In this document: in pieces, positions 25,767-37,957 of the stretch | Layout: the number at the start of each line of letters is the position of its first letter | Position numbering within the stretch: position 1 is the first letter of the stretch | Assembly: GCF_963583255.1 (NCBI RefSeq) | Contig: NC_084818.1 | Coordinates: 9,426,222 to 9,490,221, forward strand | From: Pyrus communis | Lineage: Eukaryota; Streptophyta; Magnoliopsida; Rosales; Rosaceae | Length of the DNA stretch: 64,000 bases | Direction of reading: 5' to 3' | Notes under the pieces: model-generated | Told to the model about the DNA's origin: nothing | Databases searched by the model: none | What the model saw: the letters and a program-made list of their open reading frames with translations, nothing else | Translations under genes and position numbers: made by a program

Positions 25767-26100
25767 TGTTGAGAATGAGTTTCATATTGATGGAAGAAGC
25801 GATCTTGTGTGAGCCTATAAGTAAGTTAGACCACTTCTCATATGCCTAATTGGTTTTATAGTGGAACCTCAACATTTTGCATGGTATAAGAGCATATTGT
25901 CCCGTATGTGAAGTCCAACAGCCACACGAGCTCCACGTCACCCCATTGTGTTATAAATGTGCTAAGCTTAAAAATTCGTCACAAGTGAGGAAGTGTTGAG
26001 AATGAGTCTTACATTGATGAGAGAATGGATTTTGTATGAGCTTATAAGTAAGTTAGGTCACTTCTCATATGCCAATTGGTTTTATGATGAAATCTCAACT
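25767..26100 (+). mobile_element. TRIM retrotransposon with 108-bp LTRs
   Basis: LTRs at 25767-25874 and 25994-26100 share TGTTGAGAATGAGT, TATAAGTAAGTTAG and CCTCAAC. The 119-base interior starts with TGGTATAAGAGCA, a primer-binding site for initiator tRNA-Met differing little from TGGTATCAGAGCA, and ends in a purine tract (GTGAGGAAG) directly before the second LTR. There is no coding capacity, as expected for a terminal-repeat retrotransposon in miniature. No target duplication could be matched. Confidence 0.8.
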
Positions 26101-26816
26101 TTTTTCAATTCATAGTATTTAGAAGTTCCTGCTTAAGAGCTTTTGTAAATTTTTATTTTCTTTTGCATCTTTTATTTTTATTTATTTTTTAATTTTAAGT
26201 AGTAATATATTCTAGGCTATACTAAGACAAAGGAAAATAATTTGAATTTATGACGCAGTAAGTTAAGATGAAAACTCTATTCCATGAGATGATCAACCAC
26301 TTGCGCTTCTCTGTAACTATTTATTATGCAATTTTATTAAAGCGCATCATTTTATTCAGACTTTCTACTCATGAGTACTTTAAAGGTTCTATCTGCATGT
26401 ATGCATGGATGGGTTTTTTTAACAAATTTCTAATCATTGGTGTTATTTGCTAAGCAAAAGGATACGGATGTCACAATACAAAGAAAACTACAAACAGATA
26501 AACACAAAAGAATGTTTGGTGTGTGTTTTATTAAGTGATCACAGCTAGCTTCCAGATTCTAATTGTTGTTTTATTAGGTGTTATATCAAATCGATGTAGC
26601 GTGGAACAATGCATATGGGAATTTGGCTTGCATTTTAGTAGGGTCACAAGGGGACACAAATTCTTAAATTCAAAGAGGGATCCAAGCACAGGAGACTATT
26701 TGATGGCCGTGGCCCTGTGGGGAAAATATATTTATTTGGGCTTCATATTTCTTGGGTTTCAAATACTTTGGGCCAAGTTTTTAAGCAAACTCTACTTTGT
26801 TTGGACTTATAATTTG
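26101..26816. other. intergenic, no gene recognised
   Basis: AT-rich; the longest frame (26535-26876) runs into the next LTR and resembles nothing known. Confidence 0.4.
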
Positions 26817-26974
26817 TGTATGCTTCAATATTATTCTTTTCAGCTAGAAAATATATATATAGTTGTACAACTTTAATCACAGTAAATCTAGTATACCTAT
26901 TAAGGAATGGAATCCTCAATACAATTAATTACAATTTACATTTCTATTTTTAACTCCCCCTCAAGTTATAAATA

Positions 26975-27713
26975 GGGAAAATTTTTGAAATGTCAAATGA
27001 ATTTGTTAGCATTTTTCAATTTGTCATATAAACTAAAATTTTAAGCAAATTGTCATACCAAATTGTTGAGATCATTAATTTGTCATCTCTCTCTAACTCC
27101 GTTAAGTTTCTCATCCAATATAAATCATGTGCATTGCACATGACTTGTGTTTAGGGTTATTTCTGTCATTCTAATACCTTACTTCCCTTTTATTAAGTTG
27201 TATTCGACAAAAAACTGTAGGGTTTCTCAGGCAATGGAACAATATTTTCTATATGATAGCAATGAAATGATCATGCAATGCACTTTCTTCTGGTTATTCC
27301 AAATATGTAATGATACATAAGTGGGAGTTTGTATTTTAGCATGTCACGAAGACATAATTTCATACGGGCTCTATAAATAAGAAACAGGTTGACGTTTTGT
27401 ATCATAAATGGAGTTGTATATGCATATGCGCTAAAGAAAAGTAAATAATAATAATAATAATAATAATAATAAGGGTTTGTACTAAATAAAAGTAAAAGAC
27501 TTGTGAAAAGATGTTAAAATGATCTAAATAACCTTGAACACAAGTCATGTGTGAGGCACATGACTTATATTGGATGGAAAATTTAACGAAGTTGAGGTGA
27601 GATGACAAATTAATGATTTTGTAAAGTTGGTATGACAAATTGCTTAAAATTTTAGTTTATATGACAAATTGAAAAATATGAACAAATTCATATGACATTT
27701 CAAAAAAAATCCC
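26975..27713. mobile_element. Mutator-like element with 9-bp target duplication
   Basis: Terminal inverted repeats of about 200 bases (26975 to about 27175, and 27515-27713) are highly similar and begin GGGAAAATTTTTGAAATG / GGGATTTTTTTTGAAATG. Both ends are flanked by the identical 9-mer TTATAAATA (26966-26974 and 27714-27722). Long TIRs plus a 9-bp duplication identify a MULE. The 340-base centre has no transposase and holds an (ATA)n run at 27446-27470. It interrupts copia element 2. Confidence 0.92.
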
Positions 27714-27833
27714 TTATAAATATTGAACATGCACAACTTGATCACAAGTTTTGTAAATATCCTATTTGACATTGCTCTTTAAGACATCCACAACTTGATC
27801 TTCCAACTTGACTCTTGGTATCTCAATAATCTG

Positions 27834-28130
27834 TCATCCTAACTTATCCTGGATGAAGAACCCATCTACTTCCACATGCTTCGTTCGATCATGATGAACT
27901 AGATCAGCTGCGATCTCACATGCAGCTTTATTGTCACAATACAACTCTATGGTCTTTTTCGGACTATATCTCAAATCCGTCAAGATATTTTGTAACCAAA
28001 GTATTTCAATAGTTCCCAAAAAAGCTCCTCTGTACTCTGATTCAACACTCTAGCGAGCAACAACATTTTGTTTCTTACTCCTCCAAGTAACTGAATTACC
28101 TCCCACAAATGTGAAGTAACCTAATGTAAT
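27834..28130 (-). pseudogene. copia 2 RNase H region
   Basis: Reads EILWLQNILTDL, IELYCDNKAACEIA and HDRTKHVEVDGFFI on the minus strand, typical of the end of copia pol. Stops follow on both sides. Confidence 0.85.
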
Positions 28131-28250
28131 CGCATGTCATCAATCGACCTACCCAATCAGGATCTATATACACTTTAACCTCCAAATGAACATTCTTTTA
28201 GAACAACATCCTTTTACCTAGAATTGACATTTCATATCATAAAATTTGCA

Positions 28251-29143
28251 TCAATGCATCCATATGTTGCCCCTTAGATCATGCATAAATTGGCTTACCA
28301 CACTTGAAGCATAAGGTGTACAAGCCATATACTTCAATCTTCGTACCGACCTTTTATATCTCTTCTTATCACATGGTAGTTGATATGGATCATACCACAA
28401 CTTTAAACCTTCTTCCAATAGCCTATCAACTGGTTGACAGGTTGACATTCCAGTCTCATGTAATAAAGCAAGAGAATATTTCCTTTGTAACAGAAAGATA
28501 TCGTTCTTCGCACATGCCACTTTAATACCCAAGAAATTCTTTAGTAGACCAATATCTTTCATCCCAAATTCTCGTGCCAAATAGCTCTGCAATGCTTGTC
28601 GCTCCTCAGTACATCACCAATTACTACCCTATCATCCATGTATATAATGAGTATCATAATCTTACCTTTCTTCTTCCTTAGGAACAAAGTGTGATCATAA
28701 TTACTTTTTATGTAGCCAAAGACTCTCATAAACTTCGTGAATCGTCCAAACCAAGTTCTTGGCAATTGCTTAGGACCATACAATGATTTCTTTAACTGAC
28801 ACACTTTATTCCATGTTCAAATGATCTATTGAAATTAGGTGGAAGTTCCATCTATAATTATTTAGTTAACTTACCATGTAGAAACACATTCTTCACATCG
28901 AATTGGTGTAAGGCTAGTTGAGATTTGCTACCATTGATAGGAGAACTCTAACGGTGTTGAGTTTTGCTTCTGGATCAAATGTCTCGTCATAATCAATTTC
29001 ATATGTATGAGTGTATCCTTTTGCCATAAGTCTTGCTTTGTATTCTTTGATTGATCCATCAAAATTATATTTCGCAGTGTAAACTCATTGGCACCCTGCA
29101 TGTTTTTTACATGGTGGTAATTCAACAATCTCATATGTCTCAT
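28251..29143 (-). pseudogene. copia 2 reverse transcriptase region
   Basis: Two main frames: 28559-28804 with LKKSLYGPKQLPRTWFGRF and the catalytic YMDD motif, and 28251-28592 with FGMKDIGLLKNFLGIKVA and the downstream thumb part. 28928-29143 is the decayed beginning of the domain. Frameshifts separate them. Confidence 0.88.
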
Positions 29144-31416
29144 TCTTCTTCAAGGACTTCATCTCTTCATCCATTGTTCCTTTCCACCTTGGATTGGCAA
29201 AGGCTCCTTGCACATTCTTAGGAATAGATAGAGAAGAGAATTAATTCATAAGTGTTAAATATGACTCTGATAACCTATGGGGTTACACATAATTATTCAT
29301 GGGATATTTGACTTTGCTAGTAAAGTTCGGTTCATATGTCCCTTTTGGAATACCTCTCGTGCTACAAGGAAGAAGTTTTCTTCGAGGTATATCAAACAAC
29401 AATTGGTTCAAGGGTTCCACAGACCACTATGTACTAGGCAAATGATTGGTAGAATCTGGTGAAGACAATTCAGGATCAGGCGAATGGTCGTGGGTCGTTG
29501 AGGGACCGATCGCTGAAGAGGTCAACTTCTGGTCTACTGTCTAATCATAGACGATCAGTCGGTGCATAAATTTGCTCTCTGGTCTACTCTTTGATCTCGG
29601 GCAACTGGTCAGTTAGCTCTTTTTGGTTACTTGATACTGTCTTGATAACTAGTTCATCCACTTCACCCAGTTCATCTATACCATTTAAGTCTAAATTTTC
29701 ACCACTTGTTTCCAAGTCAATAATCAAGTTTTGTGGAACCTTATTTGTAGGAGAATATGTATAATAACGTTTGTGCTTCACTTCTTTTCTTACCCTGAAG
29801 TGCAAACTCGTCAACAAAATACATAGTGGATTCATGGAAGAAAACATCCATGGTCACATACATATTTTGTGTAAAGGATGGTAACATTGGTAACCTTTTG
29901 TATTAGCAGCATATTCCAAGAATACACATAGAAGAGCTCGAGATTCAAATTTGTTTCATTGATGTGGATAAAGATGAACAAATGCAGTACAACTAAACAC
30001 ATGTGGAAGAAGGTTGGTTGAGGCTGACACTTGAACAAGATTAGTGAGGACTACATGAGAGGTGCGAAAATCCAATACACTAGAGGAAAGCTAGACTAAC
30101 CTCAAGGAGATGTCGGTTCTTCCGTTCGGCCATCATATTCTACTTGGGTGTGTAGGGACATGTAGTCTGGTGAACAGTACTACAATCAGCTAAGTACTTT
30201 TTCAAATCTGCGCTCGAATATTTGCCTTCATTATCATTGTGAAGCACTTGTAGGTCAGCCTTGTACTAACATTGAATCAACTTATGGAACCATTGAAACA
30301 ATTATTCACTTCACCTTTGGATTTCATAAGACAAATTCCATCATTCAGATACAATCATCGATAAATATAACAAACCAGCAAGCATCTCCCAAAGTAGTGT
30401 GCTTGTAAGTTTCCCATATATCGGAATGAATGATCATAAAAGGAACTGAATTTTTATTCAAACTCGGGGAATAAGAAATACGATGACTTTTAGGTAGTTC
30501 ACAAGTACCACACTAAAACCTAGAAACATCAAACTACGAAAAAAAATTCAAAAATAACTTCTTCAAATAACAAAAGGAAGCATGCCCTAGATGATGATGC
30601 CATAGCCAAATCTTAAATTTTTTTTCTTTTCTCCCTCGGATGCATCTACGGACAGAACTTGAGTCAATTGTCTTGTGCTATCAGATACTAAATCAAGGTA
30701 GTAAACCTTCCATCATCTAACCCCATAACCAATCATCTTTCTTGTCCGGATATCTTTCTTGTCCGGACATCTGTTGGTTCAATTGAATCCTCGCCAGTTA
30801 TCGGGGTAGGGGTTCCATCAGCGGTGGAGACATTAGTTTTGATGGAGGGTTCTAATTCGTAGACTTATCTAGAATCGAAAATCATATGATTCGTAGCACC
30901 GAAATCAATTATCCATTAGTTGACCACAGTGGTTACATGTTCGATCTGAAGGAGGATGATTGGATCCGTTAGTTGACCGAGCAGCAAGAGTTCTGAATTA
31001 GTCTGGTGGTGGGTGGTTTCGAGTTGTCAGTGCAGCAACATTGGGCTTCAATTCAGCGGATTTCTTCTAGTTGGCCATGGTGACAAACTTGCGGAGGAGT
31101 TCGATTAGGCTTTGTGGACTTTGGGACTAGCGACGACACGAAAGGCAGGCCAAAAATTCGATTCGGCGTTTGGCGTTGAGCAGCAATCGCTCAATATGTA
31201 CGGTACCAAGAATCCGATTCTAGGTTTATGTCGGCGGAAGCGAGCTGAACTACAACTTGTTTTTTGGGAGACCGCGACAGAGAGCAACGACGTGGGCTGT
31301 TCGATGAAGTCGGCTGAACGACAACTTCTTCTTTAGGTGGGCCACGGCTGGAAGAAGTTTTTTTTTTTTCTTTTTTGATTTTTTAACCTAGGCTTGTGAT
31401 GCCAACTTAGAATCCG
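29144..31416 (-). pseudogene. copia 2 integrase and gag remnants
   Basis: 29584-30550 contains decayed integrase: the minus strand near 30120-30200 and 30220-30400 follows the catalytic core, and 29584-29847 is the acidic linker typical of this part. From about 30570 to 31380 only scattered gag-like sequence remains. Frames on the + strand (for example 31112-31336) are not supported. Confidence 0.6.
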
Positions 31417-31551
31417 TGAATGCTTCAATATCATTCTTCTGGAAGAAATATGTATAGTTGTACAACTATAATCACAATTAATCTAGAAAACTTATTTTAA
31501 AAAAAATCCTCAGTACAATCAATTACAATATTTACATTCCTACTTTTAACA
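31417..31551 (-). repeat. 5' LTR of copia element 2
   Basis: TGAATGCTTCAAT...CTTTTAACA on the + strand; pairs with 26817-26951. Confidence 0.75.
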
Positions 31552-32933
31552 TGATCTTTTTTTAATCATTTTGGTGATAGTAGGGGACTGTGGCCCAAAA
31601 GCTAAAGAAATTTGTATTAGCCAAATTGATTTTTTTTAGGGAAATGAATGAAGATGATTATTTTGTAAATTTCAATTGTTGAAATAATCAGTTTTTCAGT
31701 TGGTCGTTGATGTCTAATTATTTTATTAATCATTGATCACTATGCATCAACATTTAACTAGTATGTTGTCAAATTAATTTTGATTATTTCAACCATTTAA
31801 ATTTAATTTATGATTATTTTAATCAATTTCTCTTCTTTGTAAAAGGTTTGATTATTAGATGCAACTGACAGAGAGAAGGGATGCTTTAATCTTTTAGGAG
31901 GTCTTTAATTAATAATATTCCCAAAAAAGTAATCAGGTTACAGAAAGAGGGCTTGGAGGGAAAGCGTTTTACCTATTTGGCATTCCAATCAGGTATTTGC
32001 TTATCTGATGCAATAATGAAGTATATATAAAGAAGTAACCAAGACCTTGTGTTTTAAGAGAGACTTTTTAAACACAAGAAGATGAAATAGTCGCAGTTCC
32101 ACCGAATTTTGTAAAGAATATATGTAATGCTATCAAATTTCTGTAGATTGCCAGCCAGATGCCTTTGCTTGCAAGAAATCTAGTTGACTTCCCTATTATC
32201 CAGATTTCATGATCTTATTATAATTGTCATGTCAGCTGGTCCATGCTGTGAGAAAGCCACCATGCATGTGTCTCTTTGCAGGTAACTCTCACATTTTTGT
32301 TGGTGGAGATCTTCACGTAGAAACTCATTCCATATCTGATACAGTACGGGAACTGTATATTTCCTAATTTCTTTTCTTAGATGTCGTTTTACTGCATTTT
32401 CTGAGTTAAGAATCTTACTTACAGTCTTACTGTTTTACTTTAAACTTTAACTCTTGTACATGGTTAATTAACTCACCTTCTCCTCTTACCCTTCACGGTT
32501 CCACCAGTGGGGTTCTGAGGTGTAGAGCTGATGATTTCATTGTTACTAGCTCGGTGTATTGAAGGACACAGAAAAATCAAATTTCGTTTTGTTTACAGCA
32601 ATATATAGGGTCCATATAACCAATCTGACGCACCAAATAATTCATTGTCATATTGGCTTTGCAACACTACCTTTAACAGCAAGGAGCTCCTCAAAATTTA
32701 TCTGCATACATATAGTCCCTGTGGTCTGTTTTTAGCTTTTATGTTAGGGAAAATTAACATCCGATGCCCTTCACTTCAACGCTTTCATGTTGTTCACTAA
32801 CTTTCTTCACTACACTTGTATTGGTGAAGTCCTGAACTGGGAATCTAGGGAAGATAAATGAATGGACATGAGATCAATATACCCCTTGCTAATCTAATTT
32901 GATTTAATTTTCAAATGTTGAATTATATAATGC
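31552..32933. other. intergenic, no gene recognised
   Basis: AT-rich, with no sustained frame, RNA gene or repeat boundary that I can support. Confidence 0.4.
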
Positions 32934-33436
32934 AGTGGCAGAACCAGAACTTTGTAAAAAACTACTAATATAGAGCCAACTAGAAGATAATAAGTTAAAC
33001 ACACAATAAAGAACGGATGAAATCTGTTGTCAAAGGTGGAAAGTGAATTAACATATGTTTAATAAAAGTGCAGCAAGTTGTATGTTCTTTCTTAGTTCTT
33101 ACAAAGTTCAAAAGGAGATTGAGTTCAAGCCAAGATAAAGCATAAGAATTGAGCTCGGACATTGTGTTTAATTGAAAATTAATTTAATTTTGAGAAGAAG
33201 AGAGATAAAGGAGGGGAAAAAAAATATAGGAGTAAAGAGTTGTGCTACAAATGGAAGAAGGACTAAGATAAGATAAGCTGCGAGTGGAGTACGCTGGCCC
33301 AAAAACGCTAAATGTCACCCACAAAACATTGCTTTCATTGAAATTGTTATAATGGTCAAAATAAATTAATAAGGAGGATTACATTGAGTCGTTGGGTCAT
33401 GTGCACTCAATACCCCCACTGAAGCTTCGCCACTTA
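32934..33436. repeat. possible degenerate TIR element
   Basis: The left end GCAGTGGCAGAACCAG and the complement of the right end (AGTGGCGAAGCTTCAGT) resemble each other and the widespread plant CAGTGGCGGAGCCA termini of non-autonomous DNA transposons. No exact target duplication. Confidence 0.35.
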
Positions 33437-33773
33437 CCAACATACTTTTAGATTCTTTAAGAGTTAGCAGATGCACGAGAGTAAAGAATCAAGTCATTTT
33501 AATACTCATGTGTTAGTAAAGGCAAATAAAGTCGAGAATAAAAACCCATATGGGGTAAGTGAGCTTCTCCTTATTTAACAGGTTTAGTGTCATCAGAGAA
33601 CTTGTAAGCTAAATTAATGGCTATACCTTTACTTCTTCGCCATGCTCATTATTCATAGATCCTCATCAATAAAATCAAAATTATTTAATCTTATTTATTA
33701 AACAATTGTGTGTGTTCATATTCATAGACAGATTCACAACAATCTTATAAAGTTAATTATTCATTAAAATATA

Positions 33774-35951
33774 GGGAAATACCTAAAAATGGGACAATTT
33801 CTTAATATTAGGACATAAATATGACATTTCTAATATGCACACAGCATGCACAACAATCAAACAGAAATAGGATTTTTCCTATACCTTGAACTGACCAAAT
33901 TGTCCTTCCATATAAATGGGTTATCTAGAAATTTCAACTCTCATTTCTCATTTTGTAGAGAGAAAAACATAGAGGAGAAAGATGAGAAATCTCTCTCCCC
34001 CAATTCTAGTTCAAAGAACCCTAAGCCACCCATCTTCTTCATCCAAGAGCTCTCTCTAACCCACCCATCTTCTTCATCCAAGCTCTCTCTCTTTCTCTCT
34101 CTATGCTCTCCCTCTATATTTAGAATTTCGAATATGCTCAAGAGCTTTTTCTCTAACCCACTCATCTTCTTCAATTTTTACCTTTTCATTCGTAGGCTTT
34201 GTGAACTGGGTTGCTTAATTTTGTTTTTTGATTGATGGATTTATGGAGTTGAAGTGATTGTTTTGGTGTTTCTTGGAGGAGACCCAAAACCTTCAATTTT
34301 GATTTTTGCTTTTTTATCATTTCTCTTATTTATATGTGGGTTTTCATTTCTTCTATCTTCTTCTTCCCTCTGCTCCTTCTCTCGATCCCAAATTTACAAG
34401 CAGTAAAATAGGGTTTAGCTTTTGCTGCAATTAAATGAAAAAAACGTAGTAAAGGTCAGTTGCCTTCTGGAGAAGAGATAAATTTGAAGGAAAAGAGATA
34501 AATCAGAGTGGAAAGAAGAAAGAGAGAAAGATATGGACAAAATTGTTTCATGTACTCGTTCGCTCTCTTCGTATTAAGCTCACGCATACACTGTATGTAC
34601 ACGACATGCACAGGACATGCACATGTTATGCTCATAGATCTAGGCTCAACCCAAAAACCCATAGCTCACAGCTCTCTTTAAAATCAGAAAAAAATGACCC
34701 GAAACTTTATATGAAGAATCGAAGATTAATTAATTTGAATTTGGTATCAAATTTGATTGGGTTCAAATATTTCAAGGATTTGAAAAACTTGCAGTTTGAA
34801 TAAGCACGAAAGAACCCAACTGAATCAAAGGAAAAAAGTAGTAAACTACATTAATGCGAAGAGTATCAAGGATGTAAATACGCACCATCTACACATAATA
34901 CACTATATGCACACCACATGCACATAATATGTACAGTACATGCACATGATATGCACAGAACGAGAGAAACTTTAACGGCAACATATTGGTATAGTGGATA
35001 CAATTAAAACATAATTGTTATGTATATATGGTTACAGTGATAGTTTGAAAAGTCTTGTTACATATATCAATCACCGCTTAACCGTGCACGTGGAAAACAT
35101 GATACTCATTGACATTATTTCACGGACACGCATGACTCTTAACATCCTCTAATTTTATTTTATTTTTATTTTTTTTGCAGAGGCTAACTAGGCTGTGATC
35201 ATACTCGTTGAATTTTGGGGCACAACATACATGCATCATAATTAGTGAACATTCCCGCTTCTCATATTAAGATGTAGCCATGCACACCATATGTGCACCA
35301 CATGCACATTACGAAAAAAATTTGCACAAATTTCTGTAATTGGACACTTGAATCAAAAAAATTTCCATCTCAATCTTGTAGCACATCAAAACTTGAAATT
35401 TATTCCACAACCCATACGTCCCAACATGAAACACAAACCTTAATTTAACTTCTAAGTATTAATTCATCTTACAACAACCCATTTATTCCATAAATCATTG
35501 ATAAAGGAACTTGGAACTAAACACCCTACCTTACTATGTCTACATAAACTTCAGTCGTCGGAAAAAAATGGAACTTTCCGGCCAAAACAGAAAATATGGT
35601 ACAAAACCCAGTTCACTCTCCTAACCTCTCTCTCGCATCCCTTTGTTCGAAATCAGAGATATGAGGTGAACCCAAAGCCTAGCTCACTTTTCTCGCATCT
35701 CTTTGGACTTCCATCGCTTTGAAATCAAAGCTTAGAGATCTGAGGAAGGGAGAGAGAGTAGAGAGAGAAAATGAGAGAAGAGAGAGAGGAATGGAGAGAG
35801 AGTAGAGATAGAGAAATTAGAAAATGGGAGGAATAACCCATTTAAATGCAGGTATTTTAGTAATTTCGATTTTATGCATGGTTTGTACATGGTCGGTTTA
35901 TCCTATTTCTGTCCCAAGATTAAGAAATTGTCTCATTTTGGGATATTTCTC
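33774..35951. mobile_element. 2.2-kb non-autonomous Mutator-like element
   Basis: Termini GGGAAATACCTAAAAATGGG (left) and GAGAAATATCCCAAAATGAG (right, complemented) continue into a shared GACAATTTCTTAAT block. Both ends are flanked by the identical 9-mer TAAAATATA (33765-33773 and 35952-35960). The inner TIR continues to a matching AAATGGGTTAT block. The interior has no transposase. It includes CT-rich, gene-leader-like stretches (33950-34240 and about 35580-35810) and recurring ATGCACA/ACATGCACA motifs (33836-33851, 34592-34633, 34882-34960, 35280-35310). The 130-codon frame at 33846 is not recognisable as a protein family. Confidence 0.88.
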
Positions 35952-36028
35952 TAAAATATATGGTGCAATGGTTACAAAAGCTAACCATTATGTGCCTAAT
36001 CCTATATTTATAATTGCAATAATTTGTA

Positions 36029-36151
36029 GAGAATTTTTATTAGCACTCCAAAAATCTCATTCTACACTCTAAGCTTTTTATATTAGGAAAGAAAAAAAAA
36101 CACTTGTGAGGAGTGTAAAATGAAATTTTTGAAGTGCTAATAACACTTCCC
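36029..36151. mobile_element. 123-bp MULE-type MITE
   Basis: Terminal repeats (GAGAATTTTTATTAGCACTC against GGGAAGTGTTATTAGCACTT) cover nearly the whole element, and the 9-mer TAATTTGTA flanks both sides (36020-36028 and 36152-36160). The 9-bp duplication points to Mutator-type mobilisation. Confidence 0.88.
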
Positions 36152-36160
36152 TAATTTGTA

Positions 36161-37600
36161 TCACTTCTATAAAATATAATATGAAGTACAGTGCAGGACA
36201 CTGTATCAGTATATTTAATATTTATGCCATAAAATTTGGTTTTTGTTCTGGAATAAAAACAAGAACAGGGGGATCAAGCTGTTTGACTGAGCTTCCAAAA
36301 GCTGAAGAATCTGTGAAGACCATGTGTATCACTAAACTCTATGGCCAACTGTAGCCAAAATCCAGTACACCTACAACCACGAGTCTTACCAAGAGACCCA
36401 GAAAAAAATTTTATGGACCGCCACTTGTTGAATTAGAAGATGCCGTGATGCCTTTACTCAAAAGGTCCTCAAGTATTTGTAGAACGCAAGTGTACAGTGG
36501 GAACTGCAAGAGAAACTTACGCGTAAGCCTATTTCTAGAGTCATATATGACCTTTTAACTTTTGAAGTGCATTGAAGAGTAATTGAATCTAATTTTTAGT
36601 TAAATATAATTTTTTTTTACTTCAAGTTTTTCGGTGTATTAGAGATAGCCTAATGCGTTGCATAGATGCTTTTTTTTTTTTTTACCCTCTCATTAACGAT
36701 GTTAAAGTACGTAAAGTGTGGTATCATAAATCTGATTAAGTAATACATAATATTACTAATTACATCAAGGCCTTTTGTGTAATTCTACATTTTAAATTCT
36801 ACAAGTATTTAAATTAAGAACAATATCGATATTGATTAACAATGAACTGCTGAGTTGTCTTTGAAACTTTGATAAACAAACTTTCTTTAAATATACTTTG
36901 AGAAACAAGTTTTGCAAGTATTTTGCAAATTTGGCGGTAAGTTATTATCGAACAACTCTCTATATCTCTTTCATCATGTATTACTTATGTGTTTAAATAA
37001 ATTCAAAAGACAGTTTTGACAGAAAATTATAAGTTATTATCAAACCTAATTAACGATAGAGGTTGAATGTATGAAGACGGCCGTAGGCTCGTAGCCTTGT
37101 ATATAAGTTGTGGAGGAGGACCACCGCGGTGCATCAACCACATGATAATTAACCCAACCTGCTGTCTGCATCCACGTGACAGCATGAGAGCTTTATGCCC
37201 TAGTTTTTTTTTTTTTTTAAAGAGAAAAGGCCGCAACAGACCACCTTCCCCGCTGACACCCTTTTCTACCCAGAAAAGAAGAAGATAAGAGGGGGAAAAA
37301 AATATATATATATAAAATTATTGATAACATGGAGAGTAATTTAATTTTTTATAAGTATATGTAACCTTTTTTCCAATATGAGATTTATAGTCTCAACGTA
37401 CCCTTATATGTGGCAAATTCTCTGTTTTTAGAATGGCTCTAATGACTATATTTTGTAAGAATAGCTTACATACATCATTATCAACTAGCATATAGAGTCA
37501 TAATTAATCCAAGTCCATACTAACAAAAAAAATAATAGACACATACCTAAGGGCGAAGAAGACATAATGCTCAGAAATCAAGAAAGTCTTCTACTCCCAC
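36161..37600. other. intergenic, no gene recognised
   Basis: AT-rich, with homopolymer T runs (36670-36682, 37205-37218) and short shadow frames only. Confidence 0.4.
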
Positions 37601-37604
37601 AAAA

Positions 37605-37957
37605 TTGTATGCTTATGCTTTAAATAGGACTTAACAATTTTTTTTTAACAAACGATATTATCTACATTAAAAGGGGAGGGGGTGGGCTTAGCCTTACAGT
37701 GGACTAACAATAATGTGGTTCAAATTCGTTTTTGACGAAAATCGAACCTAAGACCTCTCGCTCACAATGGACTTAACACATTTTTAAGCCAGTATTTGGA
37801 GAGCAGGGACCAACCTTTTTATAGTCACATAAACCTATTGATATCCACGTTGTATGCTTATGCTTTTAATAGGACTTAACACATTTTTAAGCTAGTATTT
37901 GGAGAGCAGGATCAACCTTTTTATAGTCACATAAGCCTATTGTTATCCACCTATAAG
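37605..37957 (+). repeat. tandem duplication interrupted by a SINE
   Basis: A unit of about 100 bases (TGTATGCTTATGCTTT.AATA, GGACTTAACACATTTTTAAG, AGTATTTGGAGAGCAG, CAACCTTTTTATAGTCACAT) occurs twice in tandem. The first copy is split by the SINE at 37637-37768; the second (about 37849-37957) is intact. The duplication must include or precede the insertion site. Confidence 0.8.
37637..37768 (-). mobile_element. SINE, 5'-truncated, with target duplication
   Basis: The minus strand reads TTGTGAGCGAGAGGTCTTAG, then a B-box-like GGTTCGATTTTCG, then the body shared with 23655-23818 (GAACCACATTATTG, GGCTAAGCCCA) and a terminal TTAAAAAAAAAT. The 10-mer GGACTTAACA flanks both sides (37627-37636 and 37769-37778). 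Confidence 0.8.

Larger units (their letters stand above)
26817..31551 (-). mobile_element. Ty1/copia LTR retrotransposon 2, degenerate and nested
   Basis: LTRs of about 135 bases at 26817-26951 and 31417-31551 share ATGCTTCAATAT.ATTCTT, AGTTGTACAACT and a TACAATCAATTACAAT-like block. On the minus strand a purine tract (AACTTGAGGGGGAG) precedes the 3' LTR and a decayed TGGTATCAGAGCC-like site follows the 5' LTR. Between them, frames for RNase H, reverse transcriptase, integrase and a decayed gag run right to left, full of stops. A Mutator-like element (26975-27713) is inserted immediately inside the 3' LTR. No target duplication was identified. Confidence 0.85.

Noticed and set aside
33846..34235. 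129-codon frame in the 2.2-kb MULE
   Set aside because: Starts inside the terminal inverted repeat, is Ser/Phe/Leu-rich from CT-rich DNA and resembles no family.
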